A DNA stretch of 64,000 nucleotides. Source: CAYGYG01 sp964354155. Its GTDB lineage: Bacteria > Hydrothermota > Tepidihabitantia > SM23-42 > CAYGYG01. The DNA lies in NCBI GenBank assembly GCA_964354155.1, contig CAYGYG010000003.1, positions 62,001 to 126,000 of the forward strand. The letters are read 5' to 3'. The notes beneath the pieces are model-generated. The model made no database searches and had not been told where the DNA came from. It saw only the letters and a list, made by a program, of their open reading frames with translations. This document shows, piece by piece, positions 33,260-42,385 of this stretch (position 1 is its first letter; every line of letters begins with the position of its first letter). The translations under genes and the position numbers were made by a program.

Positions 33260-34381
33260 ATGCGGCTTCTGGTCATCAACTGGCAGGATTGGATGAATCC
33301 GCTGGGCGGTGGGGCTGAAGTCTACCTCTACGAAGTTCTCTCCCGACTTGTGCGCCGAGGTCATCACATCACGCTTCTGGTGTCGAGGCCGCATGGCGCT
33401 GAGTCTTATGAGCAGGCTGAGGGTTTTGAGATCTATCGTGTCGGCCGGCGATTGAACTTCAATTTCCTCGTCCCCGGCGCGGTCAAGGCTCTGCTTCGTC
33501 ACCACCACTACGATTTCATAATCGACGATCTGAATAAGATTCCGTTCTATACTCCGGCTTTTGCGCGGCGCCGTCATTTCGGGCTGATGATGCATCTTTT
33601 TCGCAAGGATATCTATCGAGAAGTTGGGTTTTTTCAAGCAAGTTACGTCTACTTGGCCGAGACGCTCATCGGCGCCTGCTATCGACGCACACCATTCGCG
33701 GTTCTTTCCGAAAGCAGTAAGCAAGACTTGGTGCGGCTGGGACTACCCGATGAGAACATCAATATTGTCTACTGCGGTATCGATCAAGCCAAGTACCGCC
33801 CGGGTCCGGAGGAGAAGGAATCCGGGCTTATTCTCTACGTGGGCCGTTTGAAGCGGTACAAGTCGGTTCACCACTTGATCAAGGTGGTGCCGCGCCTTGC
33901 CCAGCAGCGTCCGGCTCTCAAGGTGATTGTCGCCGGTGACGGTGATGCGCGCGACGAATTGGTCCGGCTGGTCCGAGCCGGGAGTCTGGAGCGCTGGGTT
34001 GAATTCCGGTTCGGAATATCGGAAGAAGACAAAGTGAGGCTTTACCAGCGCGCGTGCGTGCTGGTCCAACCTTCAGTCAAGGAAGGGTGGGGTCTGACCG
34101 TTATTGAGGCCGGTGCTTGCGGGACCCCGGCGGTGGCCGCGCGTTCACCGGGGCTCGTGGAGTCGGTGCAGGACGGCGTTACCGGATATCTCTATCCTTA
34201 CGGCGATTTCGATGCCATGTTCCAGCGGATCAGTCGGTTGCTTGACGACCGCGGAACCTGGCAGGCGATGTCACGCGCTTGCCGGGGATGGGCCGCCGAG
34301 TTCTCCTGGGACAAGGCGGCACAGAAGCTGGAATCGATTCTCCTCCGGTTGCTGGCCCAAAGCCAGGGTGGTGTTTCATGA
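33260..34381 (+). CDS. Glycosyltransferase family 4
   Basis: 373-aa GT-B transferase. MRLLVINWQDWMNPLGGGAEVYLYEVLSRLVRRGH is the acceptor domain start (GGxE.. loop), LILYVGRLKRYKSVHHLIKVV opens the donor domain, and KEGWGLTVIEAGACGTPAV is the E-x7-E motif. It is outside the polysaccharide locus and stands alone with its own promoter; its partner pathway is unknown. The start is set by the promoter position. Confidence 0.9.
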   Translation: MRLLVINWQDWMNPLGGGAEVYLYEVLSRLVRRGHHITLLVSRPHGAESYEQAEGFEIYRVGRRLNFNFLVPGAVKALLRHHHYDFIIDDLNKIPFYTPAFARRRHFGLMMHLFRKDIYREVGFFQASYVYLAETLIGACYRRTPFAVLSESSKQDLVRLGLPDENINIVYCGIDQAKYRPGPEEKESGLILYVGRLKRYKSVHHLIKVVPRLAQQRPALKVIVAGDGDARDELVRLVRAGSLERWVEFRFGISEEDKVRLYQRACVLVQPSVKEGWGLTVIEAGACGTPAVAARSPGLVESVQDGVTGYLYPYGDFDAMFQRISRLLDDRGTWQAMSRACRGWAAEFSWDKAAQKLESILLRLLAQSQGGVS

Positions 34382-34403
34382 GTCAGTTGACAGCTAGATA
34401 ACC

Positions 34404-34555
34404 TTTGTAAGCTCGCGGAGTATTGTCATTGCCATCTGCCTCCCCTAAGGGGCCTGGACCGGCAGGAGGAGAAGCAATCCCAAATCCCCCTATGTCCCCC
34501 TTTACGAAAGGGGGAAGTAAAGGGGGATTGCCCCGCAATGACCGACCTGGAGTTT
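34404..34555. repeat. MITE-like composite repeat with inverted ends
   Basis: Element 34425-34542 begins GTCATTGCC and ends CGCAATGAC, with the C/G-rich palindrome at 34482-34529 in the middle. Left flank CTTTGTAAGCTCGCGGAGTAT matches the flank of the 63505-63601 copy. No open reading frame inside. Confidence 0.8.
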
Positions 34556-34764
34556 ACGCCGTCGGTGGTCATTACCGCTTAAAGCTGACGGTGGTTTGAT
34601 ACCACCGTCAGCGCAGTCGCAGGCTTTAGCCTGCGTGATGCTTGGCTTCCGTACCCTAAAGGGTGCGACTACATTAGACATAAGATCCCCACCTGTGTCC
34701 GGTAGGGTGAAGAATCTTGATTTTCACGTCTGTGTCTCCCTAAGGGAGGCAGCAATTTTACCCC
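34556..34764. repeat. Short palindromes upstream of 34799
   Basis: Non-coding. Includes GCAGGCTTTAGCCTGC at about 34619-34634, whose relative GCAGGCTAAAGCCTGC lies at about 40249-40264, plus GACGGTGGT/ACCACCGTC pairs near 34580-34606. Confidence 0.6.
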
Positions 34765-34792
34765 TTGCCAGGCGGGGATTTCTGGATAAAAT
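34765..34792 (+). promoter_or_regulatory. Promoter of the unknown gene at 34799, leaderless-type
   Basis: TTGCCA at 34765-34770, 16-nt spacer, TAAAAT at 34787-34792, 6 nt before the ATG. Confidence 0.72.
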
Positions 34793-34798
34793 GACGGC

Positions 34799-35716
34799 AT
34801 GATTGGGCACCTGGAGAACATCGAAAAGATCCTCGGTTATACCCTTGAACAGATAAGACCAGAGACCCTCGTCAACACCCTCTACGAGAAGAGCAATCGT
34901 CTGGTCGAAGCCCACGCAACGCACCGGGACGTCGAGAATTTCATATCGTACTTCAAGTTCTTGCTCTCCTCGCCGGTGGTGCCCAAACAGCCGGTGATCG
35001 ATGACAAGCTGATGCGATATTTCGTGAATCGAACTTACGCCGGCTTCGATGAAGAGACAAAACGCCAGCGGGTAAAGAAGATCGGCGATTATTTGCGTGA
35101 GAAACTTGGTGCGGGAACGGAAATACACGACCGGAGTCTGGGCCGGCTCGAGAAGATTCTAAAGGAGGACTCACGGGCCACCTTCGAAAAGGTCCGAGAC
35201 CGGATTCTTATCGCAACGATGCTAAAATGGCTGCAGGGGCCGCTCCAGCAGCACTTGACGAAGGAACTTATCGACTATGTGGTTTTCATCGCGACGAGTT
35301 TCGGGCAATATGAGGCCAAGCGGGTGCTGAATGTTGAAAAAATTGCCCACCGCGTGGCCAAGCTCGATGCGGCGGCAATCGCTGACGCCTATGCGGACTT
35401 TGAGATCGCGGTGATGGAGGCGATTGATGATATCCGTAAGGCGCGGAGCAAATTGACCAAAGGCGGCAGCGGGCGGGATACCTTCCGGGTAGTCTTCGAC
35501 AGCCTCGACCATCTCATCAAATGCGGGGGCAAGAAGGACCCGAACGATATTTCGCTCTTCAAAGACAAGCTACTGGTTTCGACGACCCTGATCTACCTGC
35601 AGGACGAACTGGTGGAAAAGGACGTTGAGGTGAAAAATCTTATTCAGCTCTTCGTCGCGCTTTACTACCAGTTCCGCGACAAGCGGCCTCCAGTTGAAAC
35701 CGCGCGCGGAAGTTGA
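34799..35716 (+). CDS. Unknown helical protein
   Basis: 305 aa, not recognised. The sequence is rich in charged residues and predicted helices, without signal peptide or membrane segments, so it is probably cytoplasmic. Two similar-sounding halves are seen (NTLYEKSNRLVEAHATHRDVENF... and DSLDHLIKCGGKKDPNDISLF...), but no catalytic motif. It is preceded by a clear leaderless promoter, which supports the start at 34799. Its last 77 nt overlap, tail to tail, the end of the tryptophanase-family gene on the other strand. Confidence 0.7.
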   Translation: MIGHLENIEKILGYTLEQIRPETLVNTLYEKSNRLVEAHATHRDVENFISYFKFLLSSPVVPKQPVIDDKLMRYFVNRTYAGFDEETKRQRVKKIGDYLREKLGAGTEIHDRSLGRLEKILKEDSRATFEKVRDRILIATMLKWLQGPLQQHLTKELIDYVVFIATSFGQYEAKRVLNVEKIAHRVAKLDAAAIADAYADFEIAVMEAIDDIRKARSKLTKGGSGRDTFRVVFDSLDHLIKCGGKKDPNDISLFKDKLLVSTTLIYLQDELVEKDVEVKNLIQLFVALYYQFRDKRPPVETARGS

Positions 35717-36941
35717 AGAAGGACCGGGGTTGGTAGATCAACTTCAAGACCGGCAATTTCCGCTTGCGGTAGACTTGACCGACGGTGGCCGCAACGAAGC
35801 TTAGGTGCTCATTCGTGTAGACCCTCCTCGGCAGCGCGAGCCTGAAATCATCACCGAAAACACCGCCCCGTATTCCTCCTTCGCGATAGGCCGCCGCGGC
35901 CAGGGCAAAAGCCGGGTACGGCACACGTAACCGGGCGGTCTTGATAACCAGGGCATGCCCGCCGAATGGTTCAAACACCGGTAGCCCGTTCCGCTTGAGC
36001 GAAGTCCCGAGAAAACGGACTTGCGCGAGCCGATGGCGGAGATATTCGTCGTCAACCGCCTCGATCAAGCCCCGAGCCATTGCCGCCAGGTCGCGTCCGG
36101 CCAGACCGCCGTGACTCGGGAATCCTTCACAAAGCAACACCTTTTCATTGAGTGCTTCATACAGCTTCTTGCTCCGCAGTCCGATAAAACCGCCCGCGTT
36201 GGCCAGCCCGTCTTTCTTGCTGCTCAAGTAGATGATGTCGGCCTGGTCGAAAATCTTTCGAGCAACTGATGCGGCCGGCGCAGCCAGATTAAGACGCTCT
36301 TTGTTCAAGTATGCATTTTCGGCAAAACGGCATGCATCGATAATAAGCAACGCCCCGAATTTCTTTGCGAGTCTTGATGCCTGGCTGATGTTCTCAAGGC
36401 TGACCGGCTGACCACCGTTCGCATTGCTGGTTGCGGTGATCAACACCGAATTGATCTGTCCGGTCTTGAGGAGTTTTTCGAGCCGGTCCAGGTCGATATT
36501 GCCCGGAAATCGGCGGTCGGCGTGCGGAATCGAGTAGGTGAGTGCCCTCGCCGCCCTGATGTTGGCCTCCGTCGTTTCAAAGAAGCTGTTGCCCAAAACC
36601 ATATCATGCGGGGCCAGAAGCTGCTCGAACAGGATATGTTCGGCGGCGCGACCCTGATGGACCGGAACGATGAACAAGAAGCCGGTCAGCTTTCTTGCGA
36701 CGGCCCGCAGTTCGTCGTACGATTCCTGGAACGCGAAGGCTTCGGACGCCTGCTGCAGGCAAGCCCATTGGTCCGAACTCATTGCCGCGGTACCGCTGTC
36801 CGAGATAAGGTCAATGGCGACGGCGCGGGCTGGCAGCAGGAAAGGGTTATAGTAGGCCTTGCGCAGCACGCGTGCCCGCTCGGCGCGGTCGAGCGAATTG
36901 ATCCGTTCGATCACCTTGATACGGTATGGTTCGAATTCCAT
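35640..36941 (-). CDS. Tryptophanase/tyrosine phenol-lyase family protein
   Basis: About 433-aa PLP beta-eliminating lyase. Family marks are EPYRIKVIERI at the N terminus, VPVHQGRAAEHILFEQLL (PLP phosphate region), TATSNANGGQPVSLENI, LIIDACRFAENAYL (Asp pairing with the PLP ring N) and LSSKKDGLANAGGF, with the Schiff-base Lys among the KK. The family normally ends shortly after RFFTARFE; here SFFNFRARFQLE is followed by a 15-residue basic tail lying in the antiparallel overlap. Tryptophan versus tyrosine specificity is not decided. Start 36941, 7 nt after the upstream stop. Confidence 0.88.
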   Translation of the reverse strand: MEFEPYRIKVIERINSLDRAERARVLRKAYYNPFLLPARAVAIDLISDSGTAAMSSDQWACLQQASEAFAFQESYDELRAVARKLTGFLFIVPVHQGRAAEHILFEQLLAPHDMVLGNSFFETTEANIRAARALTYSIPHADRRFPGNIDLDRLEKLLKTGQINSVLITATSNANGGQPVSLENISQASRLAKKFGALLIIDACRFAENAYLNKERLNLAAPAASVARKIFDQADIIYLSSKKDGLANAGGFIGLRSKKLYEALNEKVLLCEGFPSHGGLAGRDLAAMARGLIEAVDDEYLRHRLAQVRFLGTSLKRNGLPVFEPFGGHALVIKTARLRVPYPAFALAAAAYREGGIRGGVFGDDFRLALPRRVYTNEHLSFVAATVGQVYRKRKLPVLKLIYQPRSFFNFRARFQLEAACRGTGSKARRRAE

Positions 36942-36948
36942 AGTAGTT

Positions 36949-37695
36949 CTACCGTCCAAAAGGCTTGATTCTCACGCCGGTAAAGCTCTGGCCCTGCCGG
37001 GCAATCTCGCGGAGTTGCTCGATTCCAACGCGACGGAGATCCGACCGGTCGGTCGGTCGGTCGAGTGAATAAACCTGGGCAAGCCTGGGTTTCAGCATCT
37101 TGATAGCGTCATACCACGCGGCCAGGGCGGGCTTGTCGCAATTACCCGGCGAGTTTTCAAAAAAGCATGTCTGGGTATAGAGCGGAGCCTGCAGCTTGAT
37201 GCATTTCAAATGGTCCTTGAGCGGCAGGGAATCGGCGGGCTGATTGATGCGCTGGAATAAGGCATCATTGCCGGCATCGAGCTTGACGATGACTTTGTCG
37301 ATTTGTCTCAATGCTTCACGTTTCTTGATGTTGCGAAATCCAGTCCCGTTGGTCAGGAGGGCAATAGGGACGTGGGGCATGATGACATCGCGCATTTTCT
37401 TGATACTGTCAACAATGACACTGAATTTTGGATGCAAAGTCGGTTCGCCGTTACCCGAAAACGTGATGTGGTCGATTTCAGGCTCACGTCCGATGACTTC
37501 CTCGACTTGGTCGATAATATCGCGGGCATCAGGGAAATCCTTGGTCGGCGAGCGGTCCGTGCCGTACTGGCAGTAAACGCAATTGAAATTGCAGATTTTC
37601 GTTCCGAGGGGCAGCAGATTGACGCCGAGCGAGCGCCCCAATCGGCGGGAGAGAACCGGGCCGTAGACAACGCTTGACTGGAGGGGGATGGTCAT
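36949..37695 (-). CDS. Radical SAM protein, COG0731 family
   Basis: 248 aa. The iron-sulfur motif is C35-x3-C39-x2-C42 (CNFNCVYCQYG), followed by FSGNGEPTLHP and LLTNGTGF, SAM-binding motifs. The N terminus VYGPVLSRRLGRSLGVNLLP is the hallmark of a bacterial family named after wyosine synthetase TYW1 relatives, though bacterial members are not shown to make wyosine. Substrate unknown. It has a leaderless-type promoter and is followed at 7 nt by the tryptophanase-family gene. Confidence 0.88.
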   Translation of the reverse strand: MTIPLQSSVVYGPVLSRRLGRSLGVNLLPLGTKICNFNCVYCQYGTDRSPTKDFPDARDIIDQVEEVIGREPEIDHITFSGNGEPTLHPKFSVIVDSIKKMRDVIMPHVPIALLTNGTGFRNIKKREALRQIDKVIVKLDAGNDALFQRINQPADSLPLKDHLKCIKLQAPLYTQTCFFENSPGNCDKPALAAWYDAIKMLKPRLAQVYSLDRPTDRSDLRRVGIEQLREIARQGQSFTGVRIKPFGR

Positions 37696-37701
37696 CAGGG
37701 A

Positions 37702-37729
37702 ATATTATCAAGGTGTGGCAAAAAATCAA
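37702..37729 (-). promoter_or_regulatory. Promoter of the COG0731 radical SAM gene, leaderless-type
   Basis: Minus strand TTGATT (37724-37729), 16-nt spacer, TAATAT (37702-37707), 6 nt before the ATG at 37695. Confidence 0.72.
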
Positions 37730-37765
37730 GAGGAATATTCGTAGACCGAGATCCTGGGGCGATTC

Positions 37766-37793
37766 TTGACAAGGCCGGCAAAATCCGTATGAT
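37766..37793 (+). promoter_or_regulatory. Promoter of the YfhO-like gene
   Basis: TTGACA at 37766-37771, 16-nt spacer, TATGAT at 37788-37793. The ATG at 37811 would have a leader of about 11 nt. Confidence 0.75.
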
Positions 37794-37810
37794 TGAGCCA
37801 GCGGCAGCCT

Positions 37811-40000
37811 ATGCAACACCTGAAAAAAGATTACCCGATGCTCCTTGTTATCCTATGTCTGGTCTTGCTTTATGAACCGAAAATCACACTCAATCGCGGA
37901 CTCCACATCACCGATGACATATTCGCCAGCGATTTGATGAATGACCGCTATCCGGTGCGAGTCGAGCTCCAGCGTGCGCTTTGGCTGAATCAACTTCCTC
38001 TCTGGACGCCGCTCATCTACACCGGATTTCCGCTGCAGGCAAACCCGGAGTCGGGCATTACCTATCCGGTCAACATCATTCTTTTCAAGATTTTCAGTCC
38101 GGCGCGGGCTCTGAATCTTTCCATTCTTATTAAATTCCTGCTGGCGGCGCTCTTTATGTTCTACTACCTTCGGGCGCTGGGCATGGACCGGCCGAGCAGT
38201 CTGTGCGCGGCGATTGCCTTCAGCTGGTGCGGTTTCTTTGTCGCGCACCTCAAGCACCTTAACATGCATGACGCCGGCATCTGGGTGCCGCTGATGCTCC
38301 TGCTGATCGAGAAGTATCACACCAGCCGCCGAGGTTACTGGCTGTGCCTGGTCTCGGCGGTGGTTGGACTGCAGATCCTAGGCGGGCATCCGCAGATTTC
38401 ATACTACACGGTTCTCTTCATTGCCGTCTATTTTCTCTGGCGCGAGTTGCCCGGCAAGGCCGGATGGCGGCACAGAATGAAGACGGTGGGCTATCTTGTT
38501 GCGGTCGTCGCTGGCGGGGTCGGCGCCGGAATGGTCCAACTACTGCCAGGTCTTGAGCTCGCCGGGCTTTCGGAGCGGGGCGGCGGTGTGAGCTATCAGT
38601 TTGCCAATCAGTATCCGTACTATGTGCCTGACTTGCTGACCTTCGTTTATCCTTATGTCAACGGGGATCCGGGCCGCGCCAGCTATGCAGCGCCGGGCAT
38701 TTTCTGGGAAGACTACGGTTATGTGGGTCTGCTCCCGCTTTTCTTTGCATTTTGCGGTATCATCTTAACCATCCGACACGACCGGCGCACCAGGTTTTTC
38801 GCCGCGGTACTGGGGTCGTCGCTTATCCTGATGCTGGGTGACCGGGTGCTTCTCTACAAAGTTCTCTTCTACGTGATGCCCGGCATGAACTTCTTTCGGT
38901 TCTCGACCCGTTTTATTCTCTTCGTTGATTTGGCCCTGGCGGTGTTGGCCGCTATCGGCTTGGCGCATTGTCTAAAGAAACGCGCCCGGTGGGCGTACGC
39001 CCTGGTAATCATACTCACTATTGCCGACCTGCACATCATGCAGCGCCGACAGAATCCGATCGTCGATCGCGGGAAATGGGAAGAGATCCCCGCAACGGCC
39101 CGGATCCTCCAACAAGATACGTCGCTGTTTCGGGTCTTCTCGATCGGCTCAACTGAATCGCACAAGACAGCCTACGGCCGTGCCCGAGGCTGGGAAGGGG
39201 ATCTAACCCCTTATATCGACCAGCGCGAGGTGCTCCAACCCTCTTCCAACATGCTCTACGGAATCAGCAGCGCCGACGGCTACATCAATCTTGTTCCCGG
39301 CCACCTGGTACGCATGTGGGGCAATGAGAAGCAGCGGGGCGTGATTCAGCAGACGGCCGGGCTTGCGCCGGACGGCCGGAGCCTGATCGTCACCGAAGCC
39401 TTCTTCAACCTGCTCAAGGCGTTCAACGTAAAATACCTCATTTCAATCTGGCCCATCAGCCATCAAGAGTTGACACTGCTCGGTTTCAACCTCGGGGTGT
39501 TTCTCTATCGGTACGAGAAGAGCGGGCCGCGGGCATTCCTTGTGCCGGACGCGGTCTATCTTGACGACCGCGCCGCGGCGACAATGCTTGCCCAGGGTGG
39601 AATTGACTTGAGCCGGTTCGTCGTCATCAGCGAACCGGTGCCCGGTCACGGCGGCGGGGAGCGGACCTTGACCGATGTTGGCAAGGTCAACCTAAAGTCG
39701 TACGGCCCGAACCGAGTCGAAATGGAGGTCGTCGCGCAGCGCGACGGATGGCTGGTTCTGAGCGACACCTATTACCCGGGATGGCAGGGGGTCGTGGACG
39801 GGGCACCGGTCCGGGTTTTTCGGGCCAACCTGTGTGCTCGTGCCCTGCCGGTCACCGCCGGAACGCACTCGGTCGTCTTCAACTACGAACCACGCGCCTT
39901 CAAAACGGGCCTCGTTATTACGCTCGGTTCTTTGCTGGTCATTGCGCTCACCGCGTGTCTTGCGGGGAGGAAGCGCCGAACCAGAGCGAACGGACATTAA
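37811..40000 (+). CDS. YfhO family membrane protein (GT-C type)
   Basis: About 729-aa polytopic membrane protein. The first periplasmic loop has TDDIFASDLMNDRYPVRVELQRALWLNQLPLWTPLIYTGFPLQANPESGITYPVNI, typical for YfhO/bacterial membrane DUF2298-like GT-C proteins with an acidic motif after the first helix. About 10-12 hydrophobic helices follow. The C-terminal ~200 residues form a beta-rich domain (VVSDTYYPGWQGVVDGAPVRVFRANLCARALPV), another YfhO mark. In Firmicutes YfhO glycosylates lipoteichoic acid; here the acceptor is unknown. ATG 37811 is chosen over TTG 37793, which overlaps the -10. Confidence 0.82.
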   Translation: MQHLKKDYPMLLVILCLVLLYEPKITLNRGLHITDDIFASDLMNDRYPVRVELQRALWLNQLPLWTPLIYTGFPLQANPESGITYPVNIILFKIFSPARALNLSILIKFLLAALFMFYYLRALGMDRPSSLCAAIAFSWCGFFVAHLKHLNMHDAGIWVPLMLLLIEKYHTSRRGYWLCLVSAVVGLQILGGHPQISYYTVLFIAVYFLWRELPGKAGWRHRMKTVGYLVAVVAGGVGAGMVQLLPGLELAGLSERGGGVSYQFANQYPYYVPDLLTFVYPYVNGDPGRASYAAPGIFWEDYGYVGLLPLFFAFCGIILTIRHDRRTRFFAAVLGSSLILMLGDRVLLYKVLFYVMPGMNFFRFSTRFILFVDLALAVLAAIGLAHCLKKRARWAYALVIILTIADLHIMQRRQNPIVDRGKWEEIPATARILQQDTSLFRVFSIGSTESHKTAYGRARGWEGDLTPYIDQREVLQPSSNMLYGISSADGYINLVPGHLVRMWGNEKQRGVIQQTAGLAPDGRSLIVTEAFFNLLKAFNVKYLISIWPISHQELTLLGFNLGVFLYRYEKSGPRAFLVPDAVYLDDRAAATMLAQGGIDLSRFVVISEPVPGHGGGERTLTDVGKVNLKSYGPNRVEMEVVAQRDGWLVLSDTYYPGWQGVVDGAPVRVFRANLCARALPVTAGTHSVVFNYEPRAFKTGLVITLGSLLVIALTACLAGRKRRTRANGH

Positions 40001-40539
40001 CCCCGCGGCTCATCCGCATCAACACTCCCGGTTTGTAATAGGTAAGCTTTTCTAAAAATGGCGTATCGCCCCTCTTGATTCCCTCCCCCTTGCCGAAGGT
40101 CTCTGTCTCACGCCGAGTGTTCCGTCTCGTCTCGAGAGAGACACGGGGCGGAGTTTCGTATAACCCTGTGGGAGCGACATCAATGTCGCGATGCGTAGCG
40201 CCGGGTTTTATACCCGGCCCGGGTCTGGTCACTCTGAGTGGGAATCACGCAGGCTAAAGCCTGCGACTACAGGGTGCGCTTCTCCGTCTGAGTTGTAGCG
40301 CCGGCCGGAGGTCTCGAGTCTCCGAGAGGATTTTATACCCGGCCGGAGTCGGCGAGATATAAAATCCCGCCCTACGAATGAATCAGAGGCCGAAGGTCTC
40401 AAACAATTCTCGTAGCGTCGGGTCTTGTGCCCAACCAGGCGAAGGTCTCGAACGAAGAGAGAGAACGGGAGGGGAATAGTGACTTATGCTTCTGATTTTT
40501 TTGGAATAGCTAAGCGGTTGCTCCGGTTTTGAAAAACGA
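40001..40539. repeat. Cluster of GC-rich palindromic repeats
   Basis: No gene seen. Several REP-like palindromes follow one another: GCGACATCAATGTCGC (~40162), GCCGGGTTTTATACCCGGC (~40200), GCAGGCTAAAGCCTGC (~40249), CCGGCCGGAG...TTTTATACCCGGCCGG (~40301-40345), and several GAAGGTCTC units. Their order suggests repeated insertions. Confidence 0.7.
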
Positions 40540-40567
40540 TTGACCTTTCATCAATATAGAATAGAAT
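40540..40567 (+). promoter_or_regulatory. Promoter of smpB
   Basis: TTGACC at 40540-40545, 16-nt spacer, TAGAAT at 40562-40567. The ATG at 40581 is 13 nt further; a weak AAGGA lies just before it. Confidence 0.7.
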
Positions 40568-40580
40568 ATGACGCAAGGAC

Positions 40581-41030
40581 ATGAACATCGTTGCAACCAA
40601 CCGCAAGGCCTACCGGGACTACGACATCTTCGAGGAATTTGACGCCGGACTGGTGCTCAAAGGATGCGAAGTCAAGTCGTTGCGCGACGGCGGCATTATG
40701 CTCTCGGACGGCTACGGCCAGGTCAAAGACGGCGAAGTATTCCTTTTTAACGTCCACATCAGCCCCTACAAAGAAGGCAGTATCTACAATCCTGATCCCA
40801 AGCGGGTCCGCAAGCTGCTGTTGAAGAAGAGCGAAATCAGTAAGCTTTATGGCAAGGCTCAGCAGAAGGGGTACACGATAGTGCCGCTCAAGGTCTATTT
40901 CAGCGACCGAGGGCAGGCGAAGATAGTCATCGGCCTGGCCCGGGGACGCCGGGCTTATGACAAGAAGCAGAAGATTCTGAAAGCAGAGATGAAGCGCGAA
41001 TTGCTCAGGACGAAGAAAGTAGTAAGATGA
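40581..41030 (+). CDS. smpB: SsrA-binding protein SmpB
   Basis: 149-aa partner of tmRNA in rescuing stalled ribosomes. NRKAYRDYDIFEEFDAGLVLKGCEVKSLRDGG is the N-terminal OB-fold start, FLFNVHISPYKEGS the conserved loop, and GRAKIVIGLARGRRAYDKKQKILK-like C terminus the basic tail (here GQAKIVIGLARGRRAYDKK). The length is typical. The next gene overlaps by 4 nt (ATGA), beginning an operon smpB-amidase-murI-rph. No ssrA gene was seen in this window. Confidence 0.96.
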   Translation: MNIVATNRKAYRDYDIFEEFDAGLVLKGCEVKSLRDGGIMLSDGYGQVKDGEVFLFNVHISPYKEGSIYNPDPKRVRKLLLKKSEISKLYGKAQQKGYTIVPLKVYFSDRGQAKIVIGLARGRRAYDKKQKILKAEMKRELLRTKKVVR

Positions 41031-42385
41031 CCTTGGTGCTCGGCCTATTTTTGCTGCAGATAGCGAAGGTCCAGGTGTCGGTCGGCGACCAGCAGAAGGT
41101 ATTCGACATCGTGGTGGTCGAGGAGGGTGACTACCTGAAGCTCGACGACCTGTGCACCGCGCTGGACCTGCAATTCGCCTTTGACAGCTACAAACAGCGC
41201 GTGATGTTAATCGGGCCGGCCCATGAGGTCGTTCTCTACTTGAACATCGGTTTGGCGAAAATCAACGGGGCCTATCAGGTAATCGCCTTTGCGCCGACAT
41301 GGCATAACGGGGAGATTCTCTTCCCGAAACCGGTCATTACTTCTTTTTTCACCCGGCACTTTGGGAAGGTTGTCTTGGTCCAGAACATCGACGCCCGCCC
41401 GGGCATCGAGTCGTACAAATTGTCGGCCCGGGGCGATTCGGTGGTTTTTCACTTTGAGACCGAATACGAGACGGAAACCGACCTCGAGTTCGAAGGTACG
41501 AGAGTCGTCTTCGAAATCAATGGTCTGTTGCCCGCGGTGCCGAAGAGCAAGGTTCTACCCGGCCTCAAACTCGTGAAGGACTACGAAGTGACACCGTTTC
41601 AGAACTACTCACGCTTCACCTTCAATCTTGCCGACAAGCACATCAACGCGGTGGTGCGGGAGAACGAGGTCGTCTTCGTCAAGGAGCTGGTGCAGATCGT
41701 CGATTTGATTGTGCTTGATGCGGGCCACGGCGGTATCGACCCCGGTGCCGTGGGCAAGAAGGGCTTGTACGAGAAAGACTGCAACCTGGCGATAACGCTG
41801 AGGCTCAAGGATCTGATCGAGGATTCGCTGGGCATCAAAGTCGTCATGACCAGGGATGACGACAAGTATCTATCGCTGGGCAAGAGAACTAAGTTCGCCA
41901 ATCGGAACCGGGCCGACCTCTTTGTGAGCATTCATTGCAACGCGTCGAAGAAGAGGAAGCAGCCGGACGGCATGGAGACCTATTTTCTTTCTGAAGCCAA
42001 GACCGATGAGGCACGGGCCACGGCGGCGCTGGAAAACGCTTCACTGCAATTCGATGAACCCGAAGAGTACAGCTCCGAGCTGGCCCGGATTCTTTCGGAT
42101 ATGGCTCAGGCCGAGTTCCTCCAGGAATCAAGCGACCTGGCGGAAAACATCCAGGAGGAGGCCACGAAGCGTCTGCCGGTGGCCAATCGCGGTCTCAACC
42201 AGGCCAACTTCTATGTCCTCAAGGGTGCCTTCATGGCTGCCGCCCTGGTGGAATGCGCGTTTATCTCGAATCCGGCTGAAGAGAAATTGCTGCGCGACAA
42301 GAAATTCCGCAATTCGGTCGCCCATGGGATCTTCTGCGGGATCAAGAAGTTTGTCGTGAAGTATGAAGCAAGGAGGTTGAATTGA
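41027..42385 (+). CDS. N-acetylmuramoyl-L-alanine amidase (Amidase_3) with AMIN-like domain
   Basis: 452-aa exported Zn enzyme that cuts the lactyl-peptide bond in peptidoglycan. N-terminal signal-like segment (MTLVLGLFLLQIAKV), a copper-amine-oxidase-N-like domain (~20-110), an AMIN-type beta domain (~115-215), then the catalytic domain from ~225: LDAGHGGIDPGAVG (first Zn His), YEKDCNLAI (Glu), FVSIHCNAS (second His) and VECAFISNPAEEKLL (catalytic Glu). Overlaps smpB and murI by 4 nt at each side. Confidence 0.93.
   Translation: MTLVLGLFLLQIAKVQVSVGDQQKVFDIVVVEEGDYLKLDDLCTALDLQFAFDSYKQRVMLIGPAHEVVLYLNIGLAKINGAYQVIAFAPTWHNGEILFPKPVITSFFTRHFGKVVLVQNIDARPGIESYKLSARGDSVVFHFETEYETETDLEFEGTRVVFEINGLLPAVPKSKVLPGLKLVKDYEVTPFQNYSRFTFNLADKHINAVVRENEVVFVKELVQIVDLIVLDAGHGGIDPGAVGKKGLYEKDCNLAITLRLKDLIEDSLGIKVVMTRDDDKYLSLGKRTKFANRNRADLFVSIHCNASKKRKQPDGMETYFLSEAKTDEARATAALENASLQFDEPEEYSSELARILSDMAQAEFLQESSDLAENIQEEATKRLPVANRGLNQANFYVLKGAFMAAALVECAFISNPAEEKLLRDKKFRNSVAHGIFCGIKKFVVKYEARRLN

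Noticed and set aside
40001..40539. tmRNA (ssrA) expected next to smpB
   Set aside because: Only palindromic repeats are seen; no tRNA-like ends or tag sequence recognised.
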